From assembly GCF_038396675.1 (NCBI RefSeq), contig NC_088921.1, positions 7,722,501 to 7,786,500 on the forward strand: DNA of 64,000 bases, written 5' to 3'. Origin of the DNA: Hydra vulgaris (lineage: Eukaryota > Cnidaria > Hydrozoa > Anthoathecata > Hydridae). Under the pieces are notes generated by a model. It was not told the origin of the DNA. It ran no database searches and worked only from the letters and a program-made list of their open reading frames with translations. Position numbers and translations under genes: made by a program. Within the stretch, counting starts at the first letter, position 1, and each line of letters opens with the position of its first letter. This document shows positions 1 through 10,729 of the stretch, piece by piece.

Positions 1-149
1 ATGGATCATCCATAAATGTATGCATATTATACCATAATATTATTATTTATTTAGTACCTAAATTACAGGAGTAGTTAAACTTTTACTGTATTGGCACAAA
101 GTTATTATGAACTAAAATTTATATAGAATCAAAGCAATACAAAATTTAC

Positions 150-323
150 CTGGACAAGGTACTCCACTATTACAAGCCATAGTTTGAGAACTATGCCCAG
201 CGCAACCACCTTCTAATGTAGCTCCTAGACAAGATCTAGTCTGAGTTTGAAATTGATTTGTAGCAGGATTAGACTGATATGATTTAGAGCAACTACTACA
301 TGCACACCATACACCATCAGCAC
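150..323 (-). pseudogene. Thrombospondin type 1 repeat exon, decayed
   Basis: On the minus strand this 174-bp block reads as one TSP1 module: GADGVWCACSSCSKSYQ at the start, QTQTRSCLGATLEGGC in the middle and MACNSGVPCPG at the end. TSP1 modules are extracellular, disulphide-bonded adhesion or matrix domains. It is bounded by a consensus AG acceptor (324-325) and GT donor (148-149), so it is exon-shaped. The usual WSxWSxC core is eroded and one cysteine has become Tyr. It closely matches the 174-bp exon at 3927-4100, including flanking intron sequence, so both come from one segmental duplication. Confidence 0.7.
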
Positions 324-487
324 CTGTTTTTATTAAAAAACTATTTTTTTAAATAAGCCATTTATTGAAAAAACAGGTTGCAAAGTTAAAAACCCAGTTT
401 AATTTTTATTTTTCAAATTTCTTTAAAAACATTACTTTACATTGATTTTTGTTGATAAACTGACTTTTTCAGCATTTAAACACGCAC

Positions 488-575
488 CTGGACAATAAAC
501 TTGCACATTGCAATTTTAAGTAGGTGAAGTGAAACATAACTGACAACTTGCTGAACATTCTCCCAAATATAACCA
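488..575 (-). pseudogene. TSP1 exon fragment with internal deletion
   Basis: The minus strand reads GECSASCQLCFTSPT, then a stop, then NCNVQVYCPG and a GT donor. These pieces match the two ends of the exon at 4523-4681, with the middle (the QTKSRQCVGATF part) missing. The flanking intron also matches, including a shared stretch ACATTGATTTTTGTTGATAA. It is a deleted duplicate and cannot encode a folded module. Confidence 0.65.
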
Positions 576-1128
576 AAAATATATGAAAATGCATGCAGTA
601 ACAAACCTAACTACTAGCAGGCTGATTTCCAAAAAGTTTTTCTAGTTTTTAAAACCACTTGGTACTTAGGTCACTACAAATTTTTTTTAAAAACTTATAA
701 TGCTCTCTTAACACTCGTAAAATTTCAATTTCTTTTAAAAATTTTTTTTAAAAATCTTTCAAAAATCAATATTTATTTAGAAATTTAAAAAAACACATTT
801 TCTTTAAACTTTATCCCACAGCCATCTGCTCATCATTATAAAAGTATAAGAACCTGAACCTGGCTGTACCTATTTTTAACTATCATTTTTTCATTTATAT
901 TAAAACTTTAAAGAAATAGCAATTATATATTGCATACTAAGAAATTTCACTTTTATAATTGTAAAAGAAAATATATGAGATGGACTTATCTAGAATCAAG
1001 GACTTTATTTTATTTTTATTTAAAAAGTTTATTTAAAAATTTAAAATAAGTAACACCTATTTTTTACATGTTAATAACTGAATAAAAAGCACATTAATTT
1101 CGTTTTTATAATAATAAAGGAAAGTCCC
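576..1128. other. AT-rich intron-like spacer
   Basis: Long A and T runs lie between two TSP1 exon remnants. I see no coding block, RNA gene or repeat boundary. Confidence 0.5.
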
Positions 1129-1298
1129 CTAGACAAGATACTCCAGTATTGCAGTTTTGAGTTTGAAAGCTTGTTCCAGGACAACCACCATTCAATGTAG
1201 CAGACGTTGCCGAGTCTGAGTTTGAAATAGAGAAACATTAGGATTCGACGGACAACTTTCTGAGCAAGCTCCCCATGCACTACATGCACCATAATTAC
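1129..1298 (-). pseudogene. TSP1 exon, frameshifted
   Basis: The minus strand reads NYGACSAWGACSESCPS and FQTQTRQ, then shifts frame into GGCPGTSFQTQNCNTGVSC. Both halves are clear TSP1 sequence (CSxWGxCSESC, the QTQTR strand, final CNTGVSC). The acceptor AG at 1299-1300 is present, but the donor reads GG instead of GT. Frameshift plus lost donor mark it as dead. Confidence 0.75.
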
Positions 1299-1466
1299 CT
1301 ATTGTTAAAAAAACTTATTTGCAAAAGCTATAAATAAATTTATTTTTCCCGGTGGATATGTATTTATATTTTTTGCAAAAAAACATTGATAATTGAAACT
1401 CATTCTGATACTGTCTTGGAAAACAGTTGAATATGTTTGCAAATACATAAAAAAATTCAGGTATAA

Positions 1467-1530
1467 AACATCTCTCACCTGAACAACGAACATTTTGATA
1501 AAAATGTTCCTTGTTCAGGTGAGAGATGTT
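1467..1530. repeat. Inverted repeat, about 29-bp arms
   Basis: The arms AACATCTCTCACCTGAACAA and its reverse complement surround a short loop, with one mismatch at the inner end. The right arm reaches into the end of the neighbouring TSP1 exon remnant. It would form a strong hairpin if transcribed. Confidence 0.8.
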
Positions 1531-1700
1531 CCTTTTACAAAGTTGTTGATCATTTAAACTGACATTGATACAGCCTACATAATTTGTATTCCACATAGAA
1601 GTACCAATACAAGTTTGGCTTCTATATTGATATGGACCATTGAATAGAGTGTTACAGGAGGCAAAACAGGCATTCCTAGAACCCCAACTGCTCAATATTC
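1530..1700 (-). pseudogene. TSP1-like exon remnant
   Basis: The minus strand reads SSWGSRNACFASCNTLF, then YRSQTCIGTSMWNTNYVGC and NDQQLCKRN. The layout matches the exon at 4186-4371 (QSCIGYSTWDPNFKDC, QQTCNVNVAC). An AG acceptor precedes it. The final cysteine region runs straight into the inverted repeat at 1467-1530, so the normal exon end is gone. Confidence 0.65.
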
Positions 1701-1704
1701 CTAT

Positions 1705-2178
1705 TTTGATATTTTAGGAATAATTAATAGAGCAGCCATAGTTAAAAAATACAATACTATTTGTTTTTACATGTTTCAATTAATTTAATTAAAAATTAGC
1801 ATAATGTTTTATGTTGCATTGCTATATAGTTGTTTAACATATTTATCATTATTTGCATGACTAAACATAAATGTAGCGATTGTTATTGAAACATTTACTA
1901 ATGAATATAATAAAATTAACAAAATAACAAATGAAATGTAGTTGGATTTAACTCTAAGATCTTAAACATTAAATTTATTTTATGTGCAAGACATTTGTTT
2001 CAAGGTAAAAATTGAATCAAAATGGTTTCTTTTTTTCTTTAAACAAGTTTGCGTTATTAAACAATATAATTTTGTTATAATTCAATTATTTTTACTTATT
2101 TATTTTAAACAATAAACAAAGCATATTTTAAACAATAAGCAAAGTCAAGCATATAATTAAAAAACATTTTATAATATT
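1705..2178. other. AT-rich intron-like spacer
   Basis: There is no recognisable coding or structured element. A short direct repeat of ATTTTAAACAATAAaCAAAG occurs twice near 2105-2145. Confidence 0.4.
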
Positions 2179-2180
2179 AC

Positions 2181-2335
2181 CTGGACAAAGATCCTCTGGA
2201 TTACAGTTTTTAGTTAAAACTTGTCTGTTACAGTTACCACCTAAAGAGGCTCCTGAACAAGTACGAGTACTGGTTTGTGTTGGCACAGTATAGTCCAGTT
2301 GACAAGAAAAAAAACTACAACTTTCATGATAATAA
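2181..2335 (-). pseudogene. TSP1 exon remnant
   Basis: The minus strand reads CSFFSCQLDYTVPTQTSTRT, then CSGASLGGNCNRQVLTKNCN and DLCPG with a GT donor at 2179-2180. The TQTSTRTCSGASLGGNC and NCN...LC spacing is TSP1-like. The tryptophan-containing start is lost. Confidence 0.65.
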
Positions 2336-2339
2336 GCAT

Positions 2340-3440
2340 ACTAAAATTCACAATAAATATAATAACAATTATATTACAATTATTATAATAAATATTATAA
2401 TTATTAAAACAAATATTAACTCTTTATCTTTAACTCTTTAAACAATTTATTAATTCTAATGATTACAAAAAAATATATATTTTTAAAAATGCAAATACGT
2501 AGTATTAAGTTTGTGACTACAATTATATGGTTCCCAAAATTTAAGGTTTAATTGATTTTTATCCCCAGAACTTATGTAAATTAAAATTGAAATATATTTT
2601 CTTAATTACCATTTTATAAAATAGATACTGATCTGCTTAGATGAAAATTTAACTTTAGAAAAAAGCGTAAAAATTTTAGGAATGCTTACACAGTCACATA
2701 TTATTTGATTACGCTATAGTAAACTCTGTTTCTAAAAGAATAAGTCAGATTTAGCAACTGAAAACAAAAATCATAAAAAAGCAATAGATTCTAAAATTAC
2801 TCTAAATTTTTATTCACAAAAAAATATAGCACACAGTTTTTTGAATGTTTTAGTTTACAACTTGCTGTTTATTGCACAGTGTAATATATGAAACAACATG
2901 GCATGTGCAGAAGGTTGCAAATAGAGATATTTTTGAGAAAGCCTGGTTATGTGTTTTTTTACATAAAATAAACATAAATTTTTAAACTAAAAAATATTTT
3001 TCCTTTCATACTAAATTGAAAAAAAAGTATATTTTATTTGCAGCACTTTTCAACCCAAACATTACAATGAACAATGAACAATTATCATATATATGAAATA
3101 AATAAACAGGGTACCTGCTCAGAAACATCAATAAGTGTCGATATCCCATTATTATAAGAATTTTATATTATTACAATTAGAATTTATAATGAATATAATT
3201 TGAATCATAAACTCAAAGCCAAGATACAATAATACTTGCTACCACTAAATTTACTAAAACCTATTAAATTAGTCTATAAACAACAAGTATAGAAATGGTT
3301 TGGAACAGACCTTCCATAACGGTATCATAGTTTTATTTCTATATATATAAAATTATAAAATATAATATAATTAATTTTATATTAAATTTATACCTTTATT
3401 TTGTATTTTATTATTTTGATAAAACCTCAAAAAACTTAAA
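2340..3440. other. AT-rich spacer without recognised features
   Basis: I read both strands and found only short stop-rich frames. No TSP1 or transposon motifs were recognised. Confidence 0.45.
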
Positions 3441-3444
3441 ACAA

Positions 3445-3503
3445 GTTATTTTAATTAAAAGTAATCAAGATTTAAAATCTTGATTACTTTTAATCAAAAT
3501 AAC
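3445..3503. repeat. Near-perfect palindrome, 29-bp arms
   Basis: The arms GTTATTTTaATTAAAAGTAA and TTACTTTTAATcAAAATAAC continue inward to an AT centre with a single mismatch. No target duplication is evident, so it may be a tiny foldback element or a palindrome of replication origin. Confidence 0.85.
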
Positions 3504-3926
3504 TCTTTTCATCTGTGAATTGAATGTGAGAAATGTGATCTTAATTATTGGAAAGGTCAAGTTTTTTATAAACTTTAAATTTCGAAAAACAATGAGAGAA
3601 ATGACATGCAATTAGCAAGATTTTTAAACCAATTATTTTCTACCAATTACTAATAATTATTAAAATGATGAAGAAAAAAAATCATTGAAATGATAAGACC
3701 ATAAAATGAACAAATATAGAAAATACAGACACATAGTATATTGACATTACATGGGCATAAAGGTTGCATGAATATAACAACTGTATGCACATATAATATT
3801 TATACTTATTTTTTACTAAAATTACAGCAGTAGTTAAACTATTATTGTACTATTGGCACAAAACATCTGCAGATCAAAATTTATATAGAAACTAAGCAAT
3901 AGAAAATTTTCTATTAAAAGACATAG

Positions 3927-4100
3927 CTGAACAAGGTACTCCATTATTACAAGCCATAGTTTGAGAACTAGGCCCAGCACAACCAACTCCTAATGTAGCT
4001 CCTAGACAAGATTTAGTCTGAGTTTGAAATGGAGTTGTAGCAGGACTAGACTGACATGATTCAGAGCAACGACTCCATGCACTCCATGCACCATTAGTAC
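3927..4100 (-). pseudogene. TSP1 exon, best preserved copy, donor lost
   Basis: This block reads as a near-canonical TSP1 module: GAWSAWSRCSESCQSSP, then QTQTKSCLGATLGVGCAG and MACNNGVPC. The WSxWSxCSxSC core and all six expected cysteines are visible. TSP1 modules bind matrix or receptors outside the cell. The AG acceptor (4101-4102) is intact, but the donor position that is GT in the duplicate at 150-323 reads CT here, so splicing would probably fail. It is listed as a pseudogene for that reason; the coding part itself is intact. Confidence 0.75.
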
Positions 4101-4185
4101 CTTTTTTAATTAAAAAACCATTTTTCAAAATTCAAATATTATATATCTTTATAAAGACTTATCTTTATAAAGAACAAAATTCTTA

Positions 4186-4371
4186 GTTGAACAAGCAACA
4201 TTAACATTACAAGTTTGTTGATCACTAGTAGTTTTACCAGGACAATCCTTAAAGTTAGGATCCCAAGTTGAATAGCCAATGCATGACTGACTTTTTGTTT
4301 GAAAAGGTTCAGTAACAATATTATTCATGCTGAAGAAAAGACACCCCAAAAACTCCAATTCAATAATGTTC
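4186..4371 (-). pseudogene. TSP1-like exon remnant
   Basis: The minus strand reads FQTKSQSCIGYSTWDPNFKD, then CPGKTTSDQQTCNVNVACS. The second half of a TSP1 fold is clear (QTKSQSC, QQTCNVNVAC). The first half has lost its WxxW and early cysteines (IEFLGCLFFSM). The AG acceptor is present and the donor is not obvious. It lies between two further modules in the same orientation. Confidence 0.65.
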
Positions 4372-4522
4372 CTAATTAAATTGTATTTTCTTAAAAAGTG
4401 CCATTTAATGCAAAAACCAAAAAAATAAAAAACAAACTTAATTTTCCTTTAATTATTTCAAAAATTTTACATTACATTGATTTTTGTTGATAAACTGACT
4501 AGTTCAGTATTTGAACACAAAC

Positions 4523-4681
4523 CTAAACAATAAACTTGCTCATTGCAATTTTGAGTATCAGTCAACACTGTTCCATTACAATTGCCATTAAATGTAGCAC
4601 CAACACATTGACGACTTTTTGTTTGAGTAGGTGAAGTGAAACATAACTGATAACTTGCTAAATATGCTCCCCATGCACCCC
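4523..4681 (-). pseudogene. TSP1 exon remnant
   Basis: The minus strand reads WGAWGAYLASYQLCFTSP, then TQTKSRQCVGATFNGNC and TQNCNEQVYCLG with a GT donor. Both early cysteines have become Tyr, which would break the module's disulphides. No AG acceptor is visible at the upstream edge. It is the parent form of the deleted copy at 488-575. Confidence 0.65.
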
Positions 4682-4689
4682 ACTTTTTT

Positions 4690-4988
4690 TTGTTTTGGGC
4701 GATTGGTTAATGATAAATGCTTTTTTACAGCATGAAAGAAATTTAAAACATAGAGTTCTAGCCCAACATTATTTTGGTGGTCTCCTATCGAATTTGAATT
4801 TTAGTTAGTCATTAATAAATTGAACATAATATGTCCCATTTTAAATACTAATTTGAATGATCAAAATTTCCAATTGCATTGTAATCGTGATACAATTCTT
4901 TCTTGCTCAATAATTTATTTATTGTCATAAAACTAAACGTCTACAAGTGATCTATTGACTTCTAAACTTAAAGCTTACAATCTTGCTT
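4690..4988. other. Spacer between TSP1 remnants and a repeat end
   Basis: AT-rich sequence with no recognised gene or repeat. Confidence 0.4.
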
Positions 4989-4991
4989 TTA

Positions 4992-5450
4992 CCCTGTGTT
5001 AAGGCCGACGTCGGGCCTAGCTTGGGCCGAGCTAGTAACATCGGTTCAACATCGGCTACACTGTTTTCAACAAAACAATATCGGCTGAACGTCGGTTATA
5101 TGTCTGTTCGCCGACGAATAGCCTAACAGACTTTCAGCCGAAGTTCAGCCGACGTTCAGCCGATTTGGTTCTGTTTTTTATTTCAATAATACAAAAAAAT
5201 ACAAATAAAAAACCGAAAATGTTTCTTTTAAATTTTAAAAATGGCAGCATCTAAATATTAATACGCTAATTTAATAGTAGTAGTTTTCTACTGCTTTTCT
5301 ACACGCGGATCAGTACTCCACGCGGTCTTTCAAGCAAGGTCTGCAAGTGAATTAGAGCTGATAAATTTTTAGTATCAACAGGAATTGATGTTGTTCATTG
5401 TTTAATTTTACTATAAAATTAAAAATAAATGTTTGTTTGATTGTTGTTGG
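4992..5450 (+). repeat. End of an unclassified dispersed repeat, copy 1
   Basis: It starts with ACCCTGTGTTAAGGCCGACG and carries several GGCCGACG/CAGCCGACGTTCAGCCGA-type motifs, unusually GC-rich for this window. About 320 bp inside comes a stretch (CAAGCAAGGTCTGCAA, then GAATTGATGTTGTTC and TGTTTAATTTTA) that recurs in opposite orientation at 16150-16270. The other end and any coding part were not found. A DNA transposon end is likely, but the family is unknown. Confidence 0.55.
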
Positions 5451-7250
5451 TTGTTTGTATTTTTCTAATTTCTATAGCCTGTTCCTTTTCTTTAAATAAA
5501 ATAAGACTGTTATTTGTGGACATGTAAGCGTATTTACATAAATTTATAATGCATATATTTCAGTATATTTCTCTGTATCTATATGTATATTTTCTTTTAG
5601 ATTAAAAAATAAGGTATAGAAAATGATAAAATAGAAAATAGAGAAAAGCAGTAGAAAATAAAAAAAATTATTTTGGAAGTTATTAAAAGAATGTTGTGTT
5701 ATCCTTCTTTTTAAGGTATCTGAATATATATTTAGATTTTTAAATTTGTTCTTAAATGGTGTTATCTTTTTTTTTACTTTAGATAAAAATATACTAACTG
5801 AAATTGCCAAAAAAAATATGGATATTAATAAATCCTAAATTAAATTGTTAGAGGTTTTTATTTTGAATAATAATTGTAATAAATTGTTTTAATTTTTGTC
5901 TAATAATTTTTGATCCAATGGTTAAGCTAATGAGTTAAATTGTAGAGGCTTATATATCATATATATTCTGAAGTAATTGCATTTGATTCTTTTTTTTAAA
6001 TACATTGCTTAACATTAGGCATTTTAATTTTTTTTCTTTTAAATAGTTAAATAAAATTGTTTTGTTGATGAGAAACCAAGTAAGGCTCAACATTGTGTAT
6101 TTGTTTTTGTTGCCAAATAATATCTTTTTGTAGATATTATCTATCTTTTTTATATTATTTATCTTTTTGTAGATATGTTTAACTTAAGACTATTAAAATT
6201 TTGATATTTTTATTTAATTTCTTTTCTCTTTTTTTTTTGGATGGTTGATATTAGGCTTAAATAAGTTGTTAGAAGAAATACTATCAACTTAAAAATAATT
6301 GATAATTTAGTGAAATGATTAGAACTAGGCAAGCTGATATTAATTGCTGTCAAAATATAAGAAATGCTGCTTGGTAAGAAGAAATTAATTTAAACCTAAA
6401 TTAGAACATGGTTAGATGAGTTGAAAGTAATTATCACATAAATGAAAGAGATAGCCTAGGCAAGATTAATCATTCTCAAAATGTACGAAATGCTCCTAGA
6501 CAATCAGAATATATTGTTTGCAAGAAGTGATACTATTCTAGATTATAATTATTAAGGAGAAATGAGTCAGATCTGTCAGCATTGCTGTGCTTAAAATTTT
6601 CTTGATGAAACACATTTTTTATGTTGTCATAATAGAAGGGTAGTTTTGCTTCCATTTCACTATTTCTGCAAGATTTTCAGGAAGTTATGTATATATCTCA
6701 ATACCAATTTTTAAAAATATATTAGAATTTATTATGTCTGTCTTTATTTTGCTTTATTTACTGATAATGTGGTTTAACTTATAAATCATAGGCCGCCATG
6801 TTTTAAAATGTGTGTCAAGTTTTTTATTGTGTAGGTAATCTTAGACCAGATCAAGATATTCCGCCAACATTATCAACTGTATATCTCTGACCCACTTGCA
6901 GCAGTTAATTTTAGAAAGTAATAACATCGCAATCAACTTTGCTTACATAATTTAATGTTTTAGTTGCAAACTATAGTTAGTGAAGTTGCTGTTGTACTTG
7001 TTGGAGATGGTTCACCTGCTTCCAGGGAGGTTATTTACCCAAAAAGTCATTTAAAAGTTTTATTGAGAATGTCAGCTAATTTAGATCCTACGGTTTATAA
7101 TAAATTTTAAGTTGAAATATAGTCTTTGATTAGAAAAGATTGCAATTTTTATGATTGTTTTATGTTTATTTATTATTCAGTTGTAACAATAGTAATGTTA
7201 TTGGTAATATGGTAGTATGTTATGTAGTATGTAATAGTATTGTTATTGGT
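5450..7250. other. AT-rich region with decayed coding-like direct repeats
   Basis: It is mostly stop-rich. Copies of an approximately 55-bp motif occur at about 6325 and 6456, and again at 7611. All contain CTAG(G/A)nAnG, then TTAATnGTTGTCAAAAT-like sequence, then AAGAAATGCTGCT. In one frame they read as variants of INRCQNARNAA. A second short duplication (ATCTTTTTGTAGATAT) occurs near 6122-6176. No product is recognised. Confidence 0.4.
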
Positions 7251-7254
7251 AATA

Positions 7255-7497
7255 GCGGTAGTGGTGTTGTGGTAAAGCGCTCGCTTCATAAGCGAGAGGT
7301 TCCGAGTTCAATCCCCACCACGTCCCTGGTAGTACCGCGCTCAACTTGTTTCTCCGCGCAGTGGCCTTGTTTGTCAAGGTTTGTGTTTCGGAGTTATAGA
7401 GTTGAGAGAGGGTTATAACCACTATTAAGTAGCCTCCTCATCTGTAGTGGCTTTATCGGCCTTGAGGAGGTGAATAACAAAAAAAAAAAAAAAAAAA
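7255..7497 (+). mobile_element. tRNA-derived SINE with poly(A) tail
   Basis: The head looks like a tRNA. A GTGGTG/CACCAC acceptor-like pairing (7260-7265 with 7315-7320) encloses a perfect anticodon arm CTCGC-TTCATAA-GCGAG with a CAT anticodon. An A-box-like TGGTGTTGTGG and a B-box match GTTCAATCC would serve as an internal RNA polymerase III promoter. About 170 bp of unrelated body follows (including GCGCAGTGGCCTTG), ending in 20 or so A residues. SINEs are non-coding and move with LINE machinery. The target duplication is not clear. The body may hold a conserved SINE central domain, but I cannot assign it. Confidence 0.8.
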
Positions 7498-7949
7498 ATA
7501 TGTTTAATGATAGTAGTGAAATTGAAATGGATAATATTAGACTCGATGTTATTAGTGTAAATGGTAATAGGCAACATAAAAATAGTTGTTGTTAAATAAA
7601 AGAGATAGATCTAGATAGGATAAAATTAATCGTTGTTGAAATGCAAGAAATGCTGCTCAGCAAGCAGATAACTTACTTGTGAGAATTCAGTGTCAAGCAA
7701 TCTTAATGTCTGTTAATTCCATTTTACTTTAGACATTTGAGAACAAAGCAATGTATGAATTTTTCTATTTATAGTAATATTATTTATATATTTATAGTAA
7801 TATATTGAGTGATTTATAATATATTTATAATAATATTTAGATTAATAACAGTTTATAACAACAATTTATAAACAAACAGTTAATAAAATAAATGGTTTTA
7901 ATTTTTCTTTATAATTTCAAACATAATTGTTCTTTTTTTTATAGTTTTT

Positions 7950-8012
7950 TTTTTAAACATCTTCGCTTCCAACAAGGCTGCTGCAACCACTAATTAGAGT
8001 TGGAAGTTGTCT
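7950..8012 (-). mobile_element. 3' terminus of a LINE (same family as 42021-42710)
   Basis: The reverse complement reads ACTTCCAACTCTAATTAG, then GGTTGC and TTGTTGGAAGCGAAGATGTT followed by an A run. The same words, in the same order, end the LINE at 42640-42700. It is therefore a severely 5'-truncated insertion. Confidence 0.75.
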
Positions 8013-9028
8013 TTGTCATTACTTGATTAGTTTGCTTACTGTTGAAACATGGTTTTAATTTTGTAAATTTAATATGATGTTAAGTTTACTCTATTAATCA
8101 TTAGTCAACAGTCAGAGAGAAGCCAGAACTTAATTAAGAAATGCTGAAAGTTTTAATCAAATGCTGGGATCTTTTAATCAAGGTAAAAATAATTTTGTTT
8201 TCTGGTAACATAATAAACCAGTTACTATTATCTATTGTGTGTTTTTTATACTTTTTTTAACATTCTGCTTCGAAAACATTTTCTTTCTCTCTTTCTCTTA
8301 GATTAGAGGGAGAATTAATAAAACTTATTACATATTTCTTAATATAACAATTGATAATGACCATTTATAAGAAATACCTTACAAGTTGGTTGCTATTTTC
8401 TGATATAATTGATAACAAATTAATAACTAAATTGTCCCTTGATTGTTCAAATATTGTAGCAAATGAAATCCTTTTAGTTCAAGTATTTTAGTTATTAAAA
8501 TATCTTATTAAGTTGTGGTGTTATTTTTATGTTGTATTGTCTATCCTTTACATAATATTTTCTTTTTTAATTTTTCTGGAGACACAGTAATGTGTGCTTA
8601 CAAATATCTTATGTTATGCGCTATTGTTACTGTGTTTTGTGTTGATAGAACTAGGCTGTTATAGCTATTTTTTTAATTATTTATATTTTCAGTAATATTA
8701 TCCTAATTCTACTAACAATAAAATGCAAATAATACTTTTGTATTTAAAATTGTAATTTTTTTTGCATTTCTTTTTTTAGGTATTTGTAGGCTTTACTTGA
8801 CATTCCTTTACTGATACCTGCTGTGTTGTGACATATTTTAAAAAGAACTTAACTGATGTTAATGCAGTTTTTATGTCGTTAACTATAAGCAATGACATTG
8901 CTGATCAGGAGTCAAACTTAAGATGTTATTTATAGATGAATTTGTCTTTAATTTTTCATATCAAGTTATTGTGTTTTTATTGGTTTAAATGATTTAATTA
9001 TTAATATCCAAAGAGTATTTATTCCAGT
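8012..9028. other. AT-rich region, nothing recognised
   Basis: There is no coding block or repeat that I can name. One further weak copy of the AAGAAATGCTG motif lies near 8136. Confidence 0.4.
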
Positions 9029-9305
9029 AGACGCTCAAGGTAAATTGGACTTTGATTATAAAGACATGAGCATTAATAAAAAAATTGTTAGTCTTCAATC
9101 CTTTCCCAATGTCAAAGCGCAAAATTTGAAAAATCATTATTATCTCAAATCTCACCATAATAATTATAATCAAGAGAAGGAGAATAAACCCAACGAAGAA
9201 GATAAAAACGATATAAGTAAGGAAAAAGAAAATCTGTTAAAAAAAAGAAAATGGAGTGAAAGTACCTCAATGAATGGTGAAGTTCTGAATGGTGAAATTC
9301 TGTAA
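9029..9305 (+). CDS. Possible exon of an unrecognised Lys/Glu/Asn-rich protein
   Basis: An open frame starts just after an AG (TTATTCCAG) and reads DAQGKLDFDYKDMSINKK, then a hydrophilic tail (EKENKPNEEDKNDISKEKE) to a stop at 9303-9305. Composition is disordered, with no membrane segment, signal or domain seen. It could be the last exon of a host gene, but no upstream exon was identified and the codon use is ordinary for AT-rich DNA. Chance is a real alternative. Confidence 0.25.
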
Positions 9306-9466
9306 TAACGAAATTTTTTAATGCATAGAAAAGTTGATACTTTTACTTTGTAAAATAATTTTATTTGATAATATCAGTTAGTATTTATAAGTAATAATTT
9401 TTTTTTTCTTTATTTATAAATAGATGTTTAAATCAAAGTTTATATACCATTAATTTGATGGTATAT

Positions 9467-9539
9467 AAATCAAGATTATTTATAACACTCTTAAATTTTA
9501 ATGATTAAAATTAAGGAGTGTTAATAATAATCTTGATTT
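9467..9539. repeat. Imperfect inverted repeat, about 36-bp arms
   Basis: AAATCAAGATTATTtATAAC pairs with its complement ending AATAATCTTGATTT, with a few mismatches and a short AT loop. It lies just after the possible exon at 9029-9305. Confidence 0.75.
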
Positions 9540-9739
9540 TATTAATACTATTAATATGAAGAATTGTTGTCAAAATAAATCTAAGTATATTGATAATGCA
9601 GACATGTAGCTAAAGTTAAAAAGTTTGGTGCACAGTGATTAATGAAGTACATAAAGTTCAGGTATTTATAAAATCTGATTTTTTAAATTTATTTTTAAAA
9701 AAATTTAATAATAAATTCTGTTAATAGTTTATTTAGAGT

Positions 9740-10449
9740 TCGTCCTAATAAACGCACACCTTTGCAGCCGTTGGAAAACCTAACCAGTGGAACTGACTCT
9801 TGTACTCTTTGAAATGCTTTTACAGCACTGTTTCTTTAACCGCTGAATGTTAAAAAAGTGAGCCACTATCGCCGATTTGTTCTCCACCATTAGTTCCAAT
9901 GCATATATCTACCCCAGTTTCTTCTAAACAACATGTTGATAAAAACCAATCACAAATTTCACCTCCTAACATTTCAAAGCTTTGAAAGGCAAAGTGTCCG
10001 CATCAGCTTCAGTTGGTCCAAAAAAAGCACGAGCAAAAAATATTATAAGAAACCTAATAAAGCGTCTAAGCTCGGCAGATATTATTACATCAACATACGT
10101 GAATAGTGATAGCGATACTCAATTGAGCGAGTCTTTATCAAGCAAGGAGTATGAAAATAAAATCAAAACTGTTAGTGAAGAATTAAATGAAGTTATGAAA
10201 AAAGGACTGGCAGTAACACAAACACTACCTATTAGGGTAGAAAGTATAACTTCTAAAATTCAAAGAGAAATGTTGCTATTTGAAAGTGGTGCTACAAGAG
10301 GTAATCAGCTTCAAAAAGCATATGATTATGTACTATCTATACGGCCAACAAGTGTGGAGTCCGAACGAGCATTCTCAGCAGCTGGGTTTTTCTGCTCAAA
10401 AAATCGAACGCGATTAAACGATGAAACGATTGACGCTTTTATTTTTTAA
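9740..10449 (+). pseudogene. hAT transposase, C-terminal dimerisation domain
   Basis: The frame at 9982-10449 (155 residues) ends in YDYVLSIRPTSVESERAFSA, then AGFFCSKNRTRLNDETIDAF. This is the hallmark hAT C-terminal (dimerisation) motif, which helps assemble the transposase and contributes the last catalytic-domain residues. The ATG at about 9982 is internal; the N-terminal zinc finger and most of the catalytic core are missing. Sequence from 9740 looks like eroded upstream coding with stops. The GC-rich stretch at 10730-10815 probably belongs to the same element's end. Confidence 0.85.
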
Positions 10450-10602
10450 GGTGGTACTTTCAAAAATGAATATAGTTCATGTATACTCATATATATTCAC
10501 ATTATTTTCACTTATATTGTGTTATCTTTTTAATGCATTATTTTATAATTTAAATTACTTAGGTTAATTAGTAAATGAACTATTTTACATAACTAAAAAA
10601 TA

Positions 10603-10658
10603 AAAAATGATTAATTTATTGATAATATAATTGTATTATTAATAAATTAGTCATTTTT
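10603..10658. repeat. Inverted repeat after the hAT remnant
   Basis: AAAAATGATTAATTTATT and AATAAATTAGTCATTTTT flank a short loop, with about two mismatches. It could act as a hairpin in the 3' region of the transposase transcript, or be a small independent foldback. Confidence 0.7.
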
Positions 10659-10729
10659 CAGTGTTTAATGAGTACTTAAAAATTTGTTCTTCACATGCTT
10701 CACCACCAATAATTTTTTCTGCTTCCTAA

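Noticed and set aside
5544-5810. 88-residue minus-strand frame with hydrophobic segment
   Set aside because: Its composition follows the AT-rich background; no start context, splice sites or motif.
7260-7320. A functional tRNA-Met gene
   Set aside because: The anticodon arm is good, but the T arm does not pair well and the sequence continues into a SINE body with poly(A) tail.
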